Of a stretch of DNA of 64,000 nucleotides, positions 25,188 to 35,421 are shown in pieces; position 1 is the stretch's first letter, and the number at the start of each line of letters is the position of its first letter. The stretch comes from Bacillus sp. RAR_GA_16. Lineage in GTDB: Bacteria > Bacillota > Bacilli > Bacillales > Guptibacillaceae. A program made the translations under genes and the position numbers. The stretch lies in the NCBI RefSeq assembly GCF_020165985.1, contig NZ_JAIUKZ010000010.1, positions 186,001-250,000 of the forward strand, read 5' to 3'. The notes below the pieces were generated by a model, which was not told where the DNA came from, did no database searches, and saw nothing but the letters and a program-made list of their open reading frames with translations.

Positions 25188-26747
25188 TTATGATGTTGAA
25201 TCAACTTGAAATTGTTCACGGAGTCGGAACTTTTGAATTTTACCACTTGCATTGCGAGGTAGCTCTTCAAGAAACAAGTATTTTCGCGGCCGCTTATAGT
25301 CAGCAAGATTATGACTTTCTTTACAGAATTGTTCTAAGTCAGCTTCTGTGAGCGATGCCTGCTTTCTTACAATGATCGCAGTGACAATTTCTCCCCACTT
25401 TTCATCAGGCTCCCCGAGTACTGCGACGTCAAGGACTCCCTCGTGCCCATGTAGGACATCTTCTACTTCTCTTGGATAGACGTTTTCTCCACCGGAAATG
25501 ATCATATCATCGACACGATCAGAGATATAAACAAATCCATCTTCATCCATATAACCAAGGTCTCCTGAATGGTACCACCCCTTATACATAGCGTCCTTTG
25601 TTGCGTCTGGGCGATTGTAATAGCCGATCATCATACATGGTCCTTTTACAATGATCTCCCCTACTTCGAAAGCAGATAGCTCATCGTCTGGCTCAGACGG
25701 CCCATGTTCATTCGGTCTCACGATTCTTACCTCATGATTCAGTGCGGCTCTTCCTGCTGATCCAACTTTTGTTAACTGCTCATGCTCATCAAGAAAGGTC
25801 ACTGCAGGACCCATTTCAGTCATGCCATACGCCTGAATAAGATTAATCCCGAGCTTTTCTTTCACAGCCACAACAAGTGACGGTGCCATTGGGGCAGCAC
25901 CATATAATCCTACTCTTAAGCTGCTTCGATCAAACATCGAAAAGTCTTCTTGAAGAATCATATTCCACATCGTTGGAGCTGCAAAAAACACAGAAATTTT
26001 TTCGCTTTCAATCACCTCTAACACTTTTTTAGGCTCAAAATGGTGAATGATGACGTTAGTAGCGCCAAAATGAACTCTTGGTAAAAAGTTGCAGTGTAAT
26101 TCCGCACAGTGAAACATTGGCGCAGCAACGAGTCCTCGATCCGCTTGTTTCAAATTGAGAGAAGCTCCACAGAGAATACTTTGCTCAAGCATATTTCGAT
26201 GCCGATGCATGACTCCTTTAGGTCGTCCTGTCGTCCCACTTGTGTACATAATGGCATACGTATCATTTTCATCCACTTCACTCGAAGGTTCATCACTATT
26301 CGAAAGCCCCACTTGTTTCTTGTAACTCTCAGCAAACGCTGGTACGTTTTCCGCAATTGACCAGAATGAGACATCTGGATAGCTCGCTTGAATTTCTGCA
26401 ACGATTGGTTCAAGAGTTGGCTCAAATACGAAAACAGTTGGTTTTGCATCCTCAATAATGTAAGCGATTTCATTTGATTTCAATCGAAAATTTATTGGAT
26501 TTAAGACAGCACCTATTTTTGCGCAGGAGAAAAATAAAGTTGCTAGTTCAATCGTATTGAACAAAAATGTGGATACACGATCCCCTTTTTTTACTCCCGC
26601 ATCGAGAAGGGCGTTGGAAAGTCGATTTACCTCTATGTTCCATTCGTCGTAAGTCCACCTTATGCCCCGATCTACATCTACAATGGCTTCTTCTTTTCCA
26701 TACTTTCGCACCGTTTGGCGAAATAGCGAACCAATCGTACCAGACAT
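25188..26747 (-). CDS. Acyl-CoA synthetase (AMP-forming, fatty-acid type)
   Basis: A 519-aa AMP-binding enzyme that activates a carboxylic acid to acyl-CoA by way of acyl-AMP. The P-loop is YTSGTTGRPKGVMH; later motifs are AYGMTEMGPAV, YHSGDLGYMDEDG and DRVDDMIISGGENVYPREVE, with the catalytic Lys in the last part (KIQKF). It resembles long- or medium-chain fatty acid CoA ligases; the exact acid is unknown. It is monocistronic. ATG 26747 follows GGAGGGG. Confidence 0.9.
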   Translation of the reverse strand: MSGTIGSLFRQTVRKYGKEEAIVDVDRGIRWTYDEWNIEVNRLSNALLDAGVKKGDRVSTFLFNTIELATLFFSCAKIGAVLNPINFRLKSNEIAYIIEDAKPTVFVFEPTLEPIVAEIQASYPDVSFWSIAENVPAFAESYKKQVGLSNSDEPSSEVDENDTYAIMYTSGTTGRPKGVMHRHRNMLEQSILCGASLNLKQADRGLVAAPMFHCAELHCNFLPRVHFGATNVIIHHFEPKKVLEVIESEKISVFFAAPTMWNMILQEDFSMFDRSSLRVGLYGAAPMAPSLVVAVKEKLGINLIQAYGMTEMGPAVTFLDEHEQLTKVGSAGRAALNHEVRIVRPNEHGPSEPDDELSAFEVGEIIVKGPCMMIGYYNRPDATKDAMYKGWYHSGDLGYMDEDGFVYISDRVDDMIISGGENVYPREVEDVLHGHEGVLDVAVLGEPDEKWGEIVTAIIVRKQASLTEADLEQFCKESHNLADYKRPRKYLFLEELPRNASGKIQKFRLREQFQVDSTS

Positions 26748-26862
26748 TTTAACCCCTCCATTTACTTGTGATTAAGTTTTGGATAGCGTATGTATAGTTC
26801 CATTTTCACAGTTAGAAAACCTCTTTTTATCTGAAAATTTAAATAAATTGTCATCGTTCGTA

Positions 26863-26892
26863 TTAAAAAAAATACCGGAAATTCCGGTATTT
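26863..26892 (-). terminator. Terminator of the LOG gene
   Basis: AAATACCGGAA / TTCCGGTATTT stem, then a long T tract on the minus strand; it includes the stop codon. Confidence 0.85.
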
Positions 26893-27487
26893 AAATACGA
26901 TCTCCTATGTCATCCTGCTTCCATTTATTCATTAACGGAACTGAGTGTGAAGAAATGGTTTCCACCAATTTCTTTGGATCTTCTTCTGTAAGCAATGGCT
27001 TCATGTAACGTTGATGTAGAAAACCTTCCTCAACCATATGTTCGAGCATCTGATAAAAAGGACCATAAAAGCCATTCGTATTCAAAAGACCAATCGGCTT
27101 ATTGTGATACTCCAATTGATACCACGTAAAGATTTCCGTTAATTCTTCAAGCGTACCAATCCCACCTGGAAGAGCGAGAAAAGCATCGCCTGACTCGTAC
27201 ATTTTCGCCTTCCTTTCATGCATCGTTTCAACGATGATAAGATCACTTAACTCGATATGGCTGACATTATCATAGATTTTTCGTGGAATAATCCCCGTTA
27301 CCCGACCGCCATGTTTCAGAACGGTTCTAGCTAATGCGCCCATCAATCCAACATTTCCACCACCATAAATCACTTCAATATTGTTTTCTGCAAGAACCGC
27401 TCCCAATTCTTCTACTGCCCGAAAATAATGTTGATCGACATGGTTACTTGATCCACAGAAAACCGTTATTTTTTTTACCTTGTTCAC
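26891..27487 (-). CDS. LOG family protein (cytokinin riboside monophosphate phosphoribohydrolase type)
   Basis: A 198-aa Rossmann-like protein. Motifs are FCGSSN near the start, GGGNVGLMGALA and PGGIGTLEELTEIFTW (the LOG signature PGGxGTxxE), with the RK of HERKAKMY. Such enzymes release the base from nucleoside monophosphates. GTG 27487 lies behind AGGAGG. The GNAT gene just upstream (16 nt) is probably in the same transcript. Confidence 0.88.
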   Translation of the reverse strand: MNKVKKITVFCGSSNHVDQHYFRAVEELGAVLAENNIEVIYGGGNVGLMGALARTVLKHGGRVTGIIPRKIYDNVSHIELSDLIIVETMHERKAKMYESGDAFLALPGGIGTLEELTEIFTWYQLEYHNKPIGLLNTNGFYGPFYQMLEHMVEEGFLHQRYMKPLLTEEDPKKLVETISSHSVPLMNKWKQDDIGDRI

Positions 27488-27503
27488 CTATTTATCCTCC
27501 TTC

Positions 27504-27977
27504 CTATCTTTTAAGTAATGGTTTTTTCATATTAATATTGGTCGTTTCAAATCCAAGACGTTCATACAGACGAATCGCTTGTTTATTATGAGCAAAAACA
27601 TGAAGAGACAGTCCAGTTATCCCTTGTTTCGTCAAAACACTTTCAAGAACGTTTATCGCTTCTGTTCCAAAACCTTTTCCTTGCTGATCGTCATGAACGT
27701 TAAATTCATAGATAAAGGCTTCTTTTCGTTCGCTATCCGTTTTAACCCACAGGGTTCCTACTTTCGTTTCAGTAGCCTCTACAACAATTGTATAGAGGAC
27801 ATGGTTCTTCGTATCTCTACCCTCAGGTAGCAAATGTTGAAACTCTTCCTTGGATTTCTTAGCCGCTTCCTCCGCTTTCCAGTTTCCTGCAGCTACTTTT
27901 TCTTTTGCGTAGTTATGAATGGAAGTGTCTAGAAATTTTTTATAATCCATTTCACTCATTGGTTCAAGTTTAATCAA
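27504..27977 (-). CDS. GNAT family N-acetyltransferase
   Basis: A 157-aa acetyltransferase. Motif A reads VHDDQQGKGFGTEAINVLE (acetyl-CoA binding Q/RxxGxG/A) and motif B contains HVFAHNKQAIRLYERLGFE. Substrate unknown. TTG 27977 is preceded by GGAAGGAG; the frame is open to 28046 without a ribosome binding site. It is followed by the LOG gene. Confidence 0.88.
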   Translation of the reverse strand: MIKLEPMSEMDYKKFLDTSIHNYAKEKVAAGNWKAEEAAKKSKEEFQHLLPEGRDTKNHVLYTIVVEATETKVGTLWVKTDSERKEAFIYEFNVHDDQQGKGFGTEAINVLESVLTKQGITGLSLHVFAHNKQAIRLYERLGFETTNINMKKPLLKR

Positions 27978-28044
27978 TGTTTTCCAGCTCCTTCCTCTTA
28001 TTATCTTACTATTTCTACAGATAGAAAAATAGAGGAAGAGAGCC

Positions 28045-28075
28045 AAAAAAAATACCGACTCGTGTCGGTATTTTT
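28045..28075 (-). terminator. Terminator of the sirtuin gene
   Basis: AATACCGAC / GTCGGTATT stem with a four-base loop, flanked by A8 and T5. Confidence 0.85.
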
Positions 28076-28084
28076 CATTCGAGC

Positions 28085-28816
28085 TTAAAACGCTTTTGCT
28101 TCCGCTAAATCATTTAGTACTTTTCCGATTTTTTCACGGATGACAAGATCCGCCACTTTGTCATAACCTGTTTCTTCTTCATTCACAATGACAAGCTTTG
28201 CTCCGTTTCGTTTTGCCTCTATAGGAAAAACATTAGCAGGTGCGACTTGAAGAGAAGAACCGAGGACGATAAAGAGATCAGCCTTTTTAGCTTCGATCTT
28301 TGCACGATGGATAGCATTTAGCGGCAAAGGTTCACCAAAAAGGACAACCCCTGGCCTATTAAATCCGCCACATTCGCAAATGAGATCATCATTTAAATAC
28401 GCATCACTCGAGGCTTTCTCTCCACAATCATCACAGTACATCATTCTTAATGATCCGTGCATTTCTGCGACATTTTGGCTTCCTGCTAACTGATGGAAGC
28501 CATCAACGTTTTGTGTCAAAATCGAGCCCACTTTACCATTTCGTTCCCATTCAGCGAGATGATAATACCCTTGGTGGGGTGAAAACTCTCTCAACTTTTT
28601 AATACGCTGTTTATAAAAACGTACAAACATATTTCGTTCGTACTGCATTGCGTCTCTGCTTGCAAGCTGGAGTGGGTCCACCTCGTTCCACATGCCATCA
28701 AGCGCAGACCGAAAGTCAGGCAAACCGCTTTCTGTACTCATTCCTGCACCTGTAAGAACGACAGTATGACTGGATCTCTTAAACAATTCTGTAAGCATCG
28801 AATCACCAGCTTTCAT
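28085..28816 (-). CDS. Sir2 family NAD-dependent protein deacylase
   Basis: A 243-aa sirtuin that removes acyl groups from lysines with NAD. It has GAGMSTESGLPDFR (about 22-35), the TQNVDGFHQLAG motif, the catalytic His in EMHGSL, and a zinc ribbon with CDDC and CEC (about 135-160). It is close in size to B. subtilis SrtN. ATG 28816 has no ribosome binding site; ATG 28798, seven codons later, follows GGTGA and may be the true start. Confidence 0.92.
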   Translation of the reverse strand: MKAGDSMLTELFKRSSHTVVLTGAGMSTESGLPDFRSALDGMWNEVDPLQLASRDAMQYERNMFVRFYKQRIKKLREFSPHQGYYHLAEWERNGKVGSILTQNVDGFHQLAGSQNVAEMHGSLRMMYCDDCGEKASSDAYLNDDLICECGGFNRPGVVLFGEPLPLNAIHRAKIEAKKADLFIVLGSSLQVAPANVFPIEAKRNGAKLVIVNEEETGYDKVADLVIREKIGKVLNDLAEAKAF

Positions 28817-28955
28817 TTATCCAATAGTTAACCATTCACATATATTTGCTTTTCTAAACCCAAGGTCGTGATATTTGTTAACTAAAGTTAATCAGATCCG
28901 ATATTTGTTTACAAAATTGAAAGATTTGAAAGTTGTTTTAAGCTCGATCAATCAG

Positions 28956-29783
28956 CTAACAATGAATCACTAAATCAGCTAGTGCCTGTTTCAAAGTAGA
29001 GTAAGTCTTTACCTTGTTAAAATTAATATCCAGTTTCACCACTGAAAGTGCGATTTCCGGTTTGATCCCACTCACTCTTGCTTCAACGCCAACGAGTCTC
29101 AACGCTTCAATAATTTGGAAAATTTGCTGAATAACAAACGTATCGACAATCGGTACACCGGATAAATCCAGCACAAAATAATTTAGTCGAAGGTGAACAC
29201 TTTGTTTTAGTGATTCTTCCATAATCATTTTCGCTCTATACGTATCAATCGTACCAATTAAAGGCAATACCGCAACGCCTTCCATAATGGGTACAACTGG
29301 AGCAGATAATTCAAGTATTTCGTTTCGAGACTGCTCTAGTAAGTTGGTTTGATACTCAACAAATGGAACGCTAAAATAATACACAACAAGATTCATGGTA
29401 TGATCTAGCTTCGAAATCAGGTCGTAAAACTCTTGAAGACTCAATTCCTGCTCCATCGCCACTTCTTTTAATACTTCCCCTATGTAAGTACGATAGTGAG
29501 GGACTTCTCCTAGCATCGAATCAAGAGTGGTTTCCAATCGTGCACACAACCTACCTGTTTCTAACCCCCATGCTTCGATGCTTTTTTCAGCTTCTACTTC
29601 CTCAAGTGCTAGGGCTTTTGCATAGATAGACACTAATTCAACACGCAAAGGAAAAAGCTGCTCTGTCTTATCTTTGAGCTCAATTGAATATTTTTTATTT
29701 TGTGCCTTCGTAATTTGCATAGCAATCTGTTCTTTTTGATCCAAAATACGTTCACTAACTTGCAATGTAACGCTAACGCTCAT
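28956..29783 (-). CDS. RsbR-type stressosome protein (STAS domain), paralogue 3
   Basis: A 275-aa stressosome protein. The N-terminal part (1-150) differs from the other two paralogues; the STAS domain starts near 158. The phosphorylatable Thr residues are kept as T181 in IDTYRA and T215 in IVDTFV. The second site has Phe in place of Met after Thr, a small change. ATG 29783 has a GGGGATG upstream. A short inverted repeat (AATCTCA / TGAGATT, 29812-29837) lies in its leader. Confidence 0.87.
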   Translation of the reverse strand: MSVSVTLQVSERILDQKEQIAMQITKAQNKKYSIELKDKTEQLFPLRVELVSIYAKALALEEVEAEKSIEAWGLETGRLCARLETTLDSMLGEVPHYRTYIGEVLKEVAMEQELSLQEFYDLISKLDHTMNLVVYYFSVPFVEYQTNLLEQSRNEILELSAPVVPIMEGVAVLPLIGTIDTYRAKMIMEESLKQSVHLRLNYFVLDLSGVPIVDTFVIQQIFQIIEALRLVGVEARVSGIKPEIALSVVKLDINFNKVKTYSTLKQALADLVIHC

Positions 29784-29863
29784 CGTTCATCCCCACTTAG
29801 TTTTAATGAATAATCTCAATTATTTTATCCTGAGATTTCCTAATTGTAAAGATTTAACGAATT

Positions 29864-29898
29864 AAAAAAAGACGATGAGAATGTCTCATCGTCTTTTT
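29864..29898. terminator. Terminator between the RsbR and BCCT genes
   Basis: GACGATGAGA / TCTCATCGTC stem with a three-base loop, A7 on one side and T5 on the other. It mainly serves the BCCT gene. Confidence 0.9.
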
Positions 29899-29902
29899 CT
29901 AA

Positions 29903-31474
29903 CTATTTTGTTGCAGGGGCAGTTTGGTCTGCCTTTTCAACGCCCGATTTTTTTTCTTTTCTCTTTTCTTTTCGAGGCTTTGGATCTTTTGCGACTAGAT
30001 ACTTCTCTTTCTTAAGCGCCTTGTAGAACGAGACGGTCATGAGTATCATGATAACCGAAAACGGTAAGGCGGCTAAAATCAGAACGTTTTGTAACGCTTG
30101 GAGACCACCTGTATAAAGAAGTACAGCGGCCATAGAAGATTGGATAATCCCCCAAGTTAACTTAACATTTGAACCTGGGTTTAATGAACCATATGTGGTC
30201 TGCATACCAAGGACAAACGTTGCCGAGTCAGCTGATGTAATAAAGAAGGTACCGATAAGCGTAATTGCTACAATCGATAATACGGTACCCAATGGGTAAT
30301 TCTGCAATGTACCAAACAGCGATTCTTCTGTTGCAAGGGAGGCAATATCCGCAATTCCATTCTGCTGAATATTAATACCAGAAATTCCAAACGTTGAAAA
30401 CCATAGGAAACCAACGATTGAAGGAACAAGAAGCACCCCTACAAGAAATTCTCGAATGGTTCTTCCACGTGAAACACGTGCAATGAAGATCCCTACGAAT
30501 GGTGACCATGAAATCCACCATGCCCAGTAGAAAATTGTCCAGTTGTTAATCCATTCTCTGTTTTCTGGATTCAGTGGTGCGATACGGAAACTCATCGCCA
30601 TAAAGTTTGTGATATAAGCACCGATCGTATCAGTAAACATGTTTAAAATATAAATCGTTGGACCTAAGATAAAGACCGCTAGGAAAAGAACACCTGCAAG
30701 TCCTAAATTCGCATTACTTAAGTATTTAATACCTTTCCCAATTCCTGTCCAGGCTGAGATCATAAATAGCACAGTAACCACACCGATAATAATCAATTGG
30801 GTACTAAAGCTATTTGGAACATTGGTTAAATAGGAAAGACCACCGTTGATTTGAACAGCACCGAATCCTAGCGTCGTAGCTACACCGACAATCGTAGCAA
30901 AAACGGCAAGCACATCAATGACTTTTCCTAGTAGACCGTTTACTCGCTCACCAAAGATCGGATACAACGTTGCACTAATCAAACCAGGACGGTCATGTCT
31001 AAATTTAAAGTAGGCAAGTACGAGCGCGACAATGGCATAAATGGCCCATGCATGAATACCCCAGTGGAAAAATGAATACTGAAGCGCCTCTTTAATAGCT
31101 GCAGGAGTTCCTGTTTCTGCCGTTGGGGCATTAATCGCATAGTGAGACATCGGCTCTGCAGTTCCCCAGAACACGAGCCCAATCCCCATACCGGCACTAA
31201 ATAACATGGCAAACCAGCTTAATCTTGTGAATTCTGGTTTTTCATCAGGCTTTCCTAGCTTGATTTTTCCATACGGCGTGAAAATAATAAAGATACAAAA
31301 AATAACTAACAGCGTCACAAGGATTAGGTAATACCACCCTAACTTGTTAGAAATAAATGATTGTGCACTTGCTGACATCGATCCTAATGTATCTGGAGAA
31401 ATTGCCCCCCAGATAACCATAATTAAACTAATTACCAGCGTGCTCCAAAAAACGGAGGATACTTTTTCCCTCAT
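29903..31474 (-). CDS. BCCT family transporter (glycine betaine/choline type)
   Basis: A 523-aa sodium-coupled osmolyte importer related to OpuD. Twelve membrane segments are predicted, with the family signature segment YWAWWISWSPFVGIFIARVSRGRTIREF near the middle (about 315-342) and FGISGIN after it. A charged Lys-rich cytoplasmic tail ends the protein. ATG 31474 lies six bases after GAGGTG; the GTG at 31483 overlaps that site. Osmotic stress import fits the neighbouring stressosome gene, but the link is only positional. Confidence 0.92.
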   Translation of the reverse strand: MREKVSSVFWSTLVISLIMVIWGAISPDTLGSMSASAQSFISNKLGWYYLILVTLLVIFCIFIIFTPYGKIKLGKPDEKPEFTRLSWFAMLFSAGMGIGLVFWGTAEPMSHYAINAPTAETGTPAAIKEALQYSFFHWGIHAWAIYAIVALVLAYFKFRHDRPGLISATLYPIFGERVNGLLGKVIDVLAVFATIVGVATTLGFGAVQINGGLSYLTNVPNSFSTQLIIIGVVTVLFMISAWTGIGKGIKYLSNANLGLAGVLFLAVFILGPTIYILNMFTDTIGAYITNFMAMSFRIAPLNPENREWINNWTIFYWAWWISWSPFVGIFIARVSRGRTIREFLVGVLLVPSIVGFLWFSTFGISGINIQQNGIADIASLATEESLFGTLQNYPLGTVLSIVAITLIGTFFITSADSATFVLGMQTTYGSLNPGSNVKLTWGIIQSSMAAVLLYTGGLQALQNVLILAALPFSVIMILMTVSFYKALKKEKYLVAKDPKPRKEKRKEKKSGVEKADQTAPATK

Positions 31475-31667
31475 ACACTTCACCTCAACTTAAAATAATT
31501 TCTGTTTCTCATACCGTATAAAATAGTACAATCTTACCTCTACCTATTTATACCACCAGAGAAAATGTCGAAACGCGTAATTTTTAGTACTAAATGACTG
31601 CTTGTCTTAATTAACTGGTAAAACCTGCTGATCTCAAGGGTTTATGCTCAAATAAAAATCCGAAATT

Positions 31668-31955
31668 TTATTTTTTTCGCTTTCGATTATTTGACTTTTT
31701 CATTTTTACGCTCTTAGATGCAGGTTGTTTTCTGATCCATTTCAAATAGCGCCGAATTTGGTCGTCCTGCTTTAGTTTTGAAATGGAATCAAGCCTCATT
31801 GCTAATTCCTGGTTCGTATATAAAGCATGGATTTGCTTGTGACACGGAATGCAAAGAGATGCGGTTGGTTTATGCGCACCGCCCTCTTCTTTTGGGGTCA
31901 AATGGTGAATCGTACACGTGACGCCGCTTCTTCCACATAGTTCACATACATCCAT
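31668..31955 (-). CDS. HNH nuclease-like protein (YisB-type)
   Basis: A 95-aa protein with CELCGR at the N-terminus, IHHLTPKEEGG in the middle and CIPCHKQIHALY after it, which together give the HNH fold with its two zinc CxxC pairs. A Lys-rich tail follows. It resembles B. subtilis YisB. ATG 31955 follows GGAGG; an upstream TTG (31970) overlaps that site. A DNA-nicking role is likely but unproven. Confidence 0.85.
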   Translation of the reverse strand: MDVCELCGRSGVTCTIHHLTPKEEGGAHKPTASLCIPCHKQIHALYTNQELAMRLDSISKLKQDDQIRRYLKWIRKQPASKSVKMKKSNNRKRKK

Positions 31956-32025
31956 CCTTATATCCTCCAATAGCTAGTGTTTGTTAGTTCTTCGTACACT
32001 ATACGGTTAGGTTAAGGCATTTCCA

Positions 32026-35000
32026 TTAAATACTTAGAATATCCTTAATTTCCTCTTCAGATAAACTAGAAATCATCGTTTCACCAGGCTGAATCACTTT
32101 TTCAATGAGTTCTTTTTTCTTTTGTTGAAGTTCATAAATTTTTTCTTCAATCGTCCCCTGGGTAATTAACCGCATCACTTGAACGACCTTTTTCTGTCCA
32201 ATTCGATGTGCTCGACCAGCTGCTTGCTCTTCCACAGCAGGATTCCACCAGAGATCGTATAAGATAACGGTATCCGCGCCTGTTAAGTTTAAGCCTGTAC
32301 CGCCTGCTTTTAATGAGATGAGAAAAATTTCATTCTCTCCCCCATTAAACCGTTCTGTCATTTCAACCCGATCTTTCGATGGGGTTTGTCCATCTAAATA
32401 GAATGCGGAGTAACCAAGATCAACGAGCTTTTGATGAATGATTTTCAACATGCTAGAAAACTGTGAGAAAATAAGCAGTCGCTTTTTATTGTCAATGGAT
32501 GTTGTCACTATATCCAAGAGTTGCTCAAGCTTTCCAGATTGCCCCTGGTAGTTTTCAACAAAAAGAGATGGATGGCAGCACAGCTGACGAAGACGCGTAA
32601 GACCAGCAAGAATTTTCATACGGTTCTTTTGAAAACCGTCTCCTGCAAGACTTTCCTTCGTTTCTTGTTGAATGCGGTGCAAATAACCGATATAAAGCTC
32701 TTTTTGCTGTTTCGTTAACTCAGATACTTGAACGGTTTCAATTTTATCAGGTAGTTCTTTTAGAACATCTTTCTTAACCCGTCTTAGTATAAACGGTTTA
32801 ACCATTCTTGAGATCCGCTCATGAGGTAAATTTCGAAACGTTGCTTGATCAGGAAAGAAACCTGGCATGATCGAATGGAATAGTGCCCAGAGTTCATCAA
32901 GTGAATTTTCAATTGGTGTCCCACTTAAAGCAAAACGTTTCTTCGCACGAAGCATTCTTACGGCTTGGGACGTTTTTGTTACCGGATTTTTGATGGCCTG
33001 TGCTTCGTCCAGAATGACCGAATCAAACTGAATTGTTTCGTAATGATCAATGTCCTGGCGAAGCGTTGGATAGGAAGTGATCCATACATCCGGCTGAAGC
33101 CCCTGATTAAGAAGCTCTTTTCGTTCTGTTGGGGTACCTGTATTCACTTCAATCGTTAGGTCTGGCGCAAATTTTTCAAATTCTTTCTTCCAATTGTAAA
33201 TAAGTGAAGCTGGAGCCACTACAAGTGCTGTTGCTTCAGGGTTATCTTGTTTCTCGGAAAGTAAATACGCAATACTTTGCAGCGTCTTTCCTAGCCCCAT
33301 GTCATCTGCAAGAATACCTCCAAGATGATAATGAGCCAGCGCTTTTAACCATTGAAAACCTGTCATCTGGTAAGAACGCAAATCTGCTTCTAAGCTAGAA
33401 GGAAGATCAAATTGCAAATCCTCTGGATGTTTCAATCGTGAAACGAGGTCGCGGAAAGCTTTACTATAACGCGATCCATGCTTCCCCCCACTCATTCTTT
33501 CATCTAGCTGTAATCCACGATACAGAGGAAGGTGCAGCTCTCCGCGATCAATATCATTTTGTTTAATATTCAGGTCGTCGAATAATTGACTCACATGTTG
33601 AAAATCTTCATTTTCCATTGAAACAAAGGTACCATTTGAAAGACGATAATAGCGGTCTTTTTCAATAACCGCTTTTAGAATATTTGAGATTTCTTCTTCA
33701 TTGAGCCCTTTCATGTCAAAGCTGACGTCAAGCCAATTGCCGCTGTTGTCCATGTCAACCGACGTTACAGGGGCAGATGATTCATCTAACAACCAGGCAC
33801 GTGCGGATTCAGTTAGAAAAACATCTGCAAGGTCATTTAGTTCAGGAATCGTCCAATAAAGAAAATCAAAAATGAGCGCTTCATCTTCAACGTAGAGTTC
33901 TTTCCCGTTAAATTTCAAAGATGCCTGTTCAATCAACGACATTATGGCTTGTTCTTTTTCACTGTCTCTAAGAACAATCCCCTGCTCATTGACAATCCGA
34001 TTACTGTCTTTAAATGGATTGATGACATCCTCACCGTATTCATACTCTACGGTGACTAGTAATCGGTCTCCTTCTGCGTTGACATAAACTTTTGCCTGTA
34101 ACTCTGGATTGATGATTTTATCATTGATTTGCTCAGAAATCACAACATTTCCAAGCTTCTTTAAACCAGGAACGACTTGAGAGAGAAAAGGCTCGATTTG
34201 GGCAGAAGAAATCGATAGCTCACTCTTTCTAGCCGCGTTTCGAAATCCTGATAGATCTCTTAAGAGAGACTGCTGCTTTTTGGAAAGCTTGTAGAGCTTT
34301 TCTTCATGAAATAACCAGCCATATGTAGGAAAATAGGCTGCGCTTTGAAAACCATTTAACTGAATAACATACTCATTGTCCATCTCATCAATTTCAAACG
34401 AAAAAGGCAGGCCACGTTCAACTAGGGCAATTTCTTCATAAAGATTTCGATTGTACTCAAAACGTAAGAAACGCTCCTGTTTGATAAACTCAGTAAGAAA
34501 TTCATTTGCCGTTAAGGGAGGTAAAATCAATTCCCGGTTTTCAGTAAAACGACCCCAATTGTCAGGTAGATCCAAGTAAACCTTTTCGTTTCGTCTAATC
34601 GCAAGGAGAATTTGCATAAGAGGCTCATCAGCTTCATGAAACCTATGTTCATCAGGCTCATAACTGAACTTTTTCGTAAACCAGTATGACTGCTCTTCAA
34701 GGATGGCATCGAGAAAGGAACGGATATCTTTCACAACGTACAACCGATTAACTCCTACTTTGAGCTCGAGCGTCCATGGTGAATCACCTTGTGATTTACG
34801 TAAGGTAGGGTACGAACTTGCTTTTAAGGTGAATTCAACTTTTAGCTCATCAACTCTTGCATTGGAGCGACCCGGTTCCGGTTGATAATCGCTTAACACC
34901 TGGATAAGCTGATTTGTTTCAAGATAAGTTCGTGGTGATTGAGTTACCTGCGATGATTTCTCGCTTTCTTCTTCTGGTGGCCCCTCTTCACTAATCGCAA

Positions 35001-35271
35001 TGAGGACAGCTGCAAGGTGCTTGCAAGTCCCATAGGTTTCAAATGCCTGACATTCACAAGACCCAAACCAATTATCACCAAGTAGCTCAATTAACACGCC
35101 ATAATCAGAACTTCCGTTTACATAAGCTCGGTAGGATTGATCTTCAGGATCATATGTAAGCTCAGAAACGCGGCCGTTCTGGTAATACGTTAGCCCCCTC
35201 TGATAGAAGCTGACTGGAAAACGTTCTTTTATTTCACTTTTGGTAAACATCGAAAAATGCTTCATATCCAC
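32026..35271 (-). CDS. SNF2 family DEAD/DEAH-like helicase with SWIM zinc finger
   Basis: A 1081-aa protein like B. subtilis YwqA. The N-terminal SWIM zinc finger (about 60-90) reads CECQAFETYGTCKHLAA. A 500-residue bacterial SNF2-associated region follows, then the ATPase core: LADDMGLGKTLQ (Walker A), DEAQ (Walker B), and the C-terminal helicase part ending AAGRAHRIGQ. It moves along duplex DNA; the biological partner is unknown. No strong ribosome binding site precedes GTG 35271 or ATG 35265, so the start is uncertain. It is transcribed alone. Confidence 0.9.
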   Translation of the reverse strand: MDMKHFSMFTKSEIKERFPVSFYQRGLTYYQNGRVSELTYDPEDQSYRAYVNGSSDYGVLIELLGDNWFGSCECQAFETYGTCKHLAAVLIAISEEGPPEEESEKSSQVTQSPRTYLETNQLIQVLSDYQPEPGRSNARVDELKVEFTLKASSYPTLRKSQGDSPWTLELKVGVNRLYVVKDIRSFLDAILEEQSYWFTKKFSYEPDEHRFHEADEPLMQILLAIRRNEKVYLDLPDNWGRFTENRELILPPLTANEFLTEFIKQERFLRFEYNRNLYEEIALVERGLPFSFEIDEMDNEYVIQLNGFQSAAYFPTYGWLFHEEKLYKLSKKQQSLLRDLSGFRNAARKSELSISSAQIEPFLSQVVPGLKKLGNVVISEQINDKIINPELQAKVYVNAEGDRLLVTVEYEYGEDVINPFKDSNRIVNEQGIVLRDSEKEQAIMSLIEQASLKFNGKELYVEDEALIFDFLYWTIPELNDLADVFLTESARAWLLDESSAPVTSVDMDNSGNWLDVSFDMKGLNEEEISNILKAVIEKDRYYRLSNGTFVSMENEDFQHVSQLFDDLNIKQNDIDRGELHLPLYRGLQLDERMSGGKHGSRYSKAFRDLVSRLKHPEDLQFDLPSSLEADLRSYQMTGFQWLKALAHYHLGGILADDMGLGKTLQSIAYLLSEKQDNPEATALVVAPASLIYNWKKEFEKFAPDLTIEVNTGTPTERKELLNQGLQPDVWITSYPTLRQDIDHYETIQFDSVILDEAQAIKNPVTKTSQAVRMLRAKKRFALSGTPIENSLDELWALFHSIMPGFFPDQATFRNLPHERISRMVKPFILRRVKKDVLKELPDKIETVQVSELTKQQKELYIGYLHRIQQETKESLAGDGFQKNRMKILAGLTRLRQLCCHPSLFVENYQGQSGKLEQLLDIVTTSIDNKKRLLIFSQFSSMLKIIHQKLVDLGYSAFYLDGQTPSKDRVEMTERFNGGENEIFLISLKAGGTGLNLTGADTVILYDLWWNPAVEEQAAGRAHRIGQKKVVQVMRLITQGTIEEKIYELQQKKKELIEKVIQPGETMISSLSEEEIKDILSI

Positions 35272-35421
35272 ATCACATCAATTCCAATGGTAGTAGTAAC
35301 CTTCATTATACAATTTTCCACATCTTCTTCAAAATATTGAGCGACCCAAAAAAGCATAATAGCATATTTTCGAACAAATTCAAAATTACACTTCTAATTT
35401 AAATGGTTTGGACATGTATTT

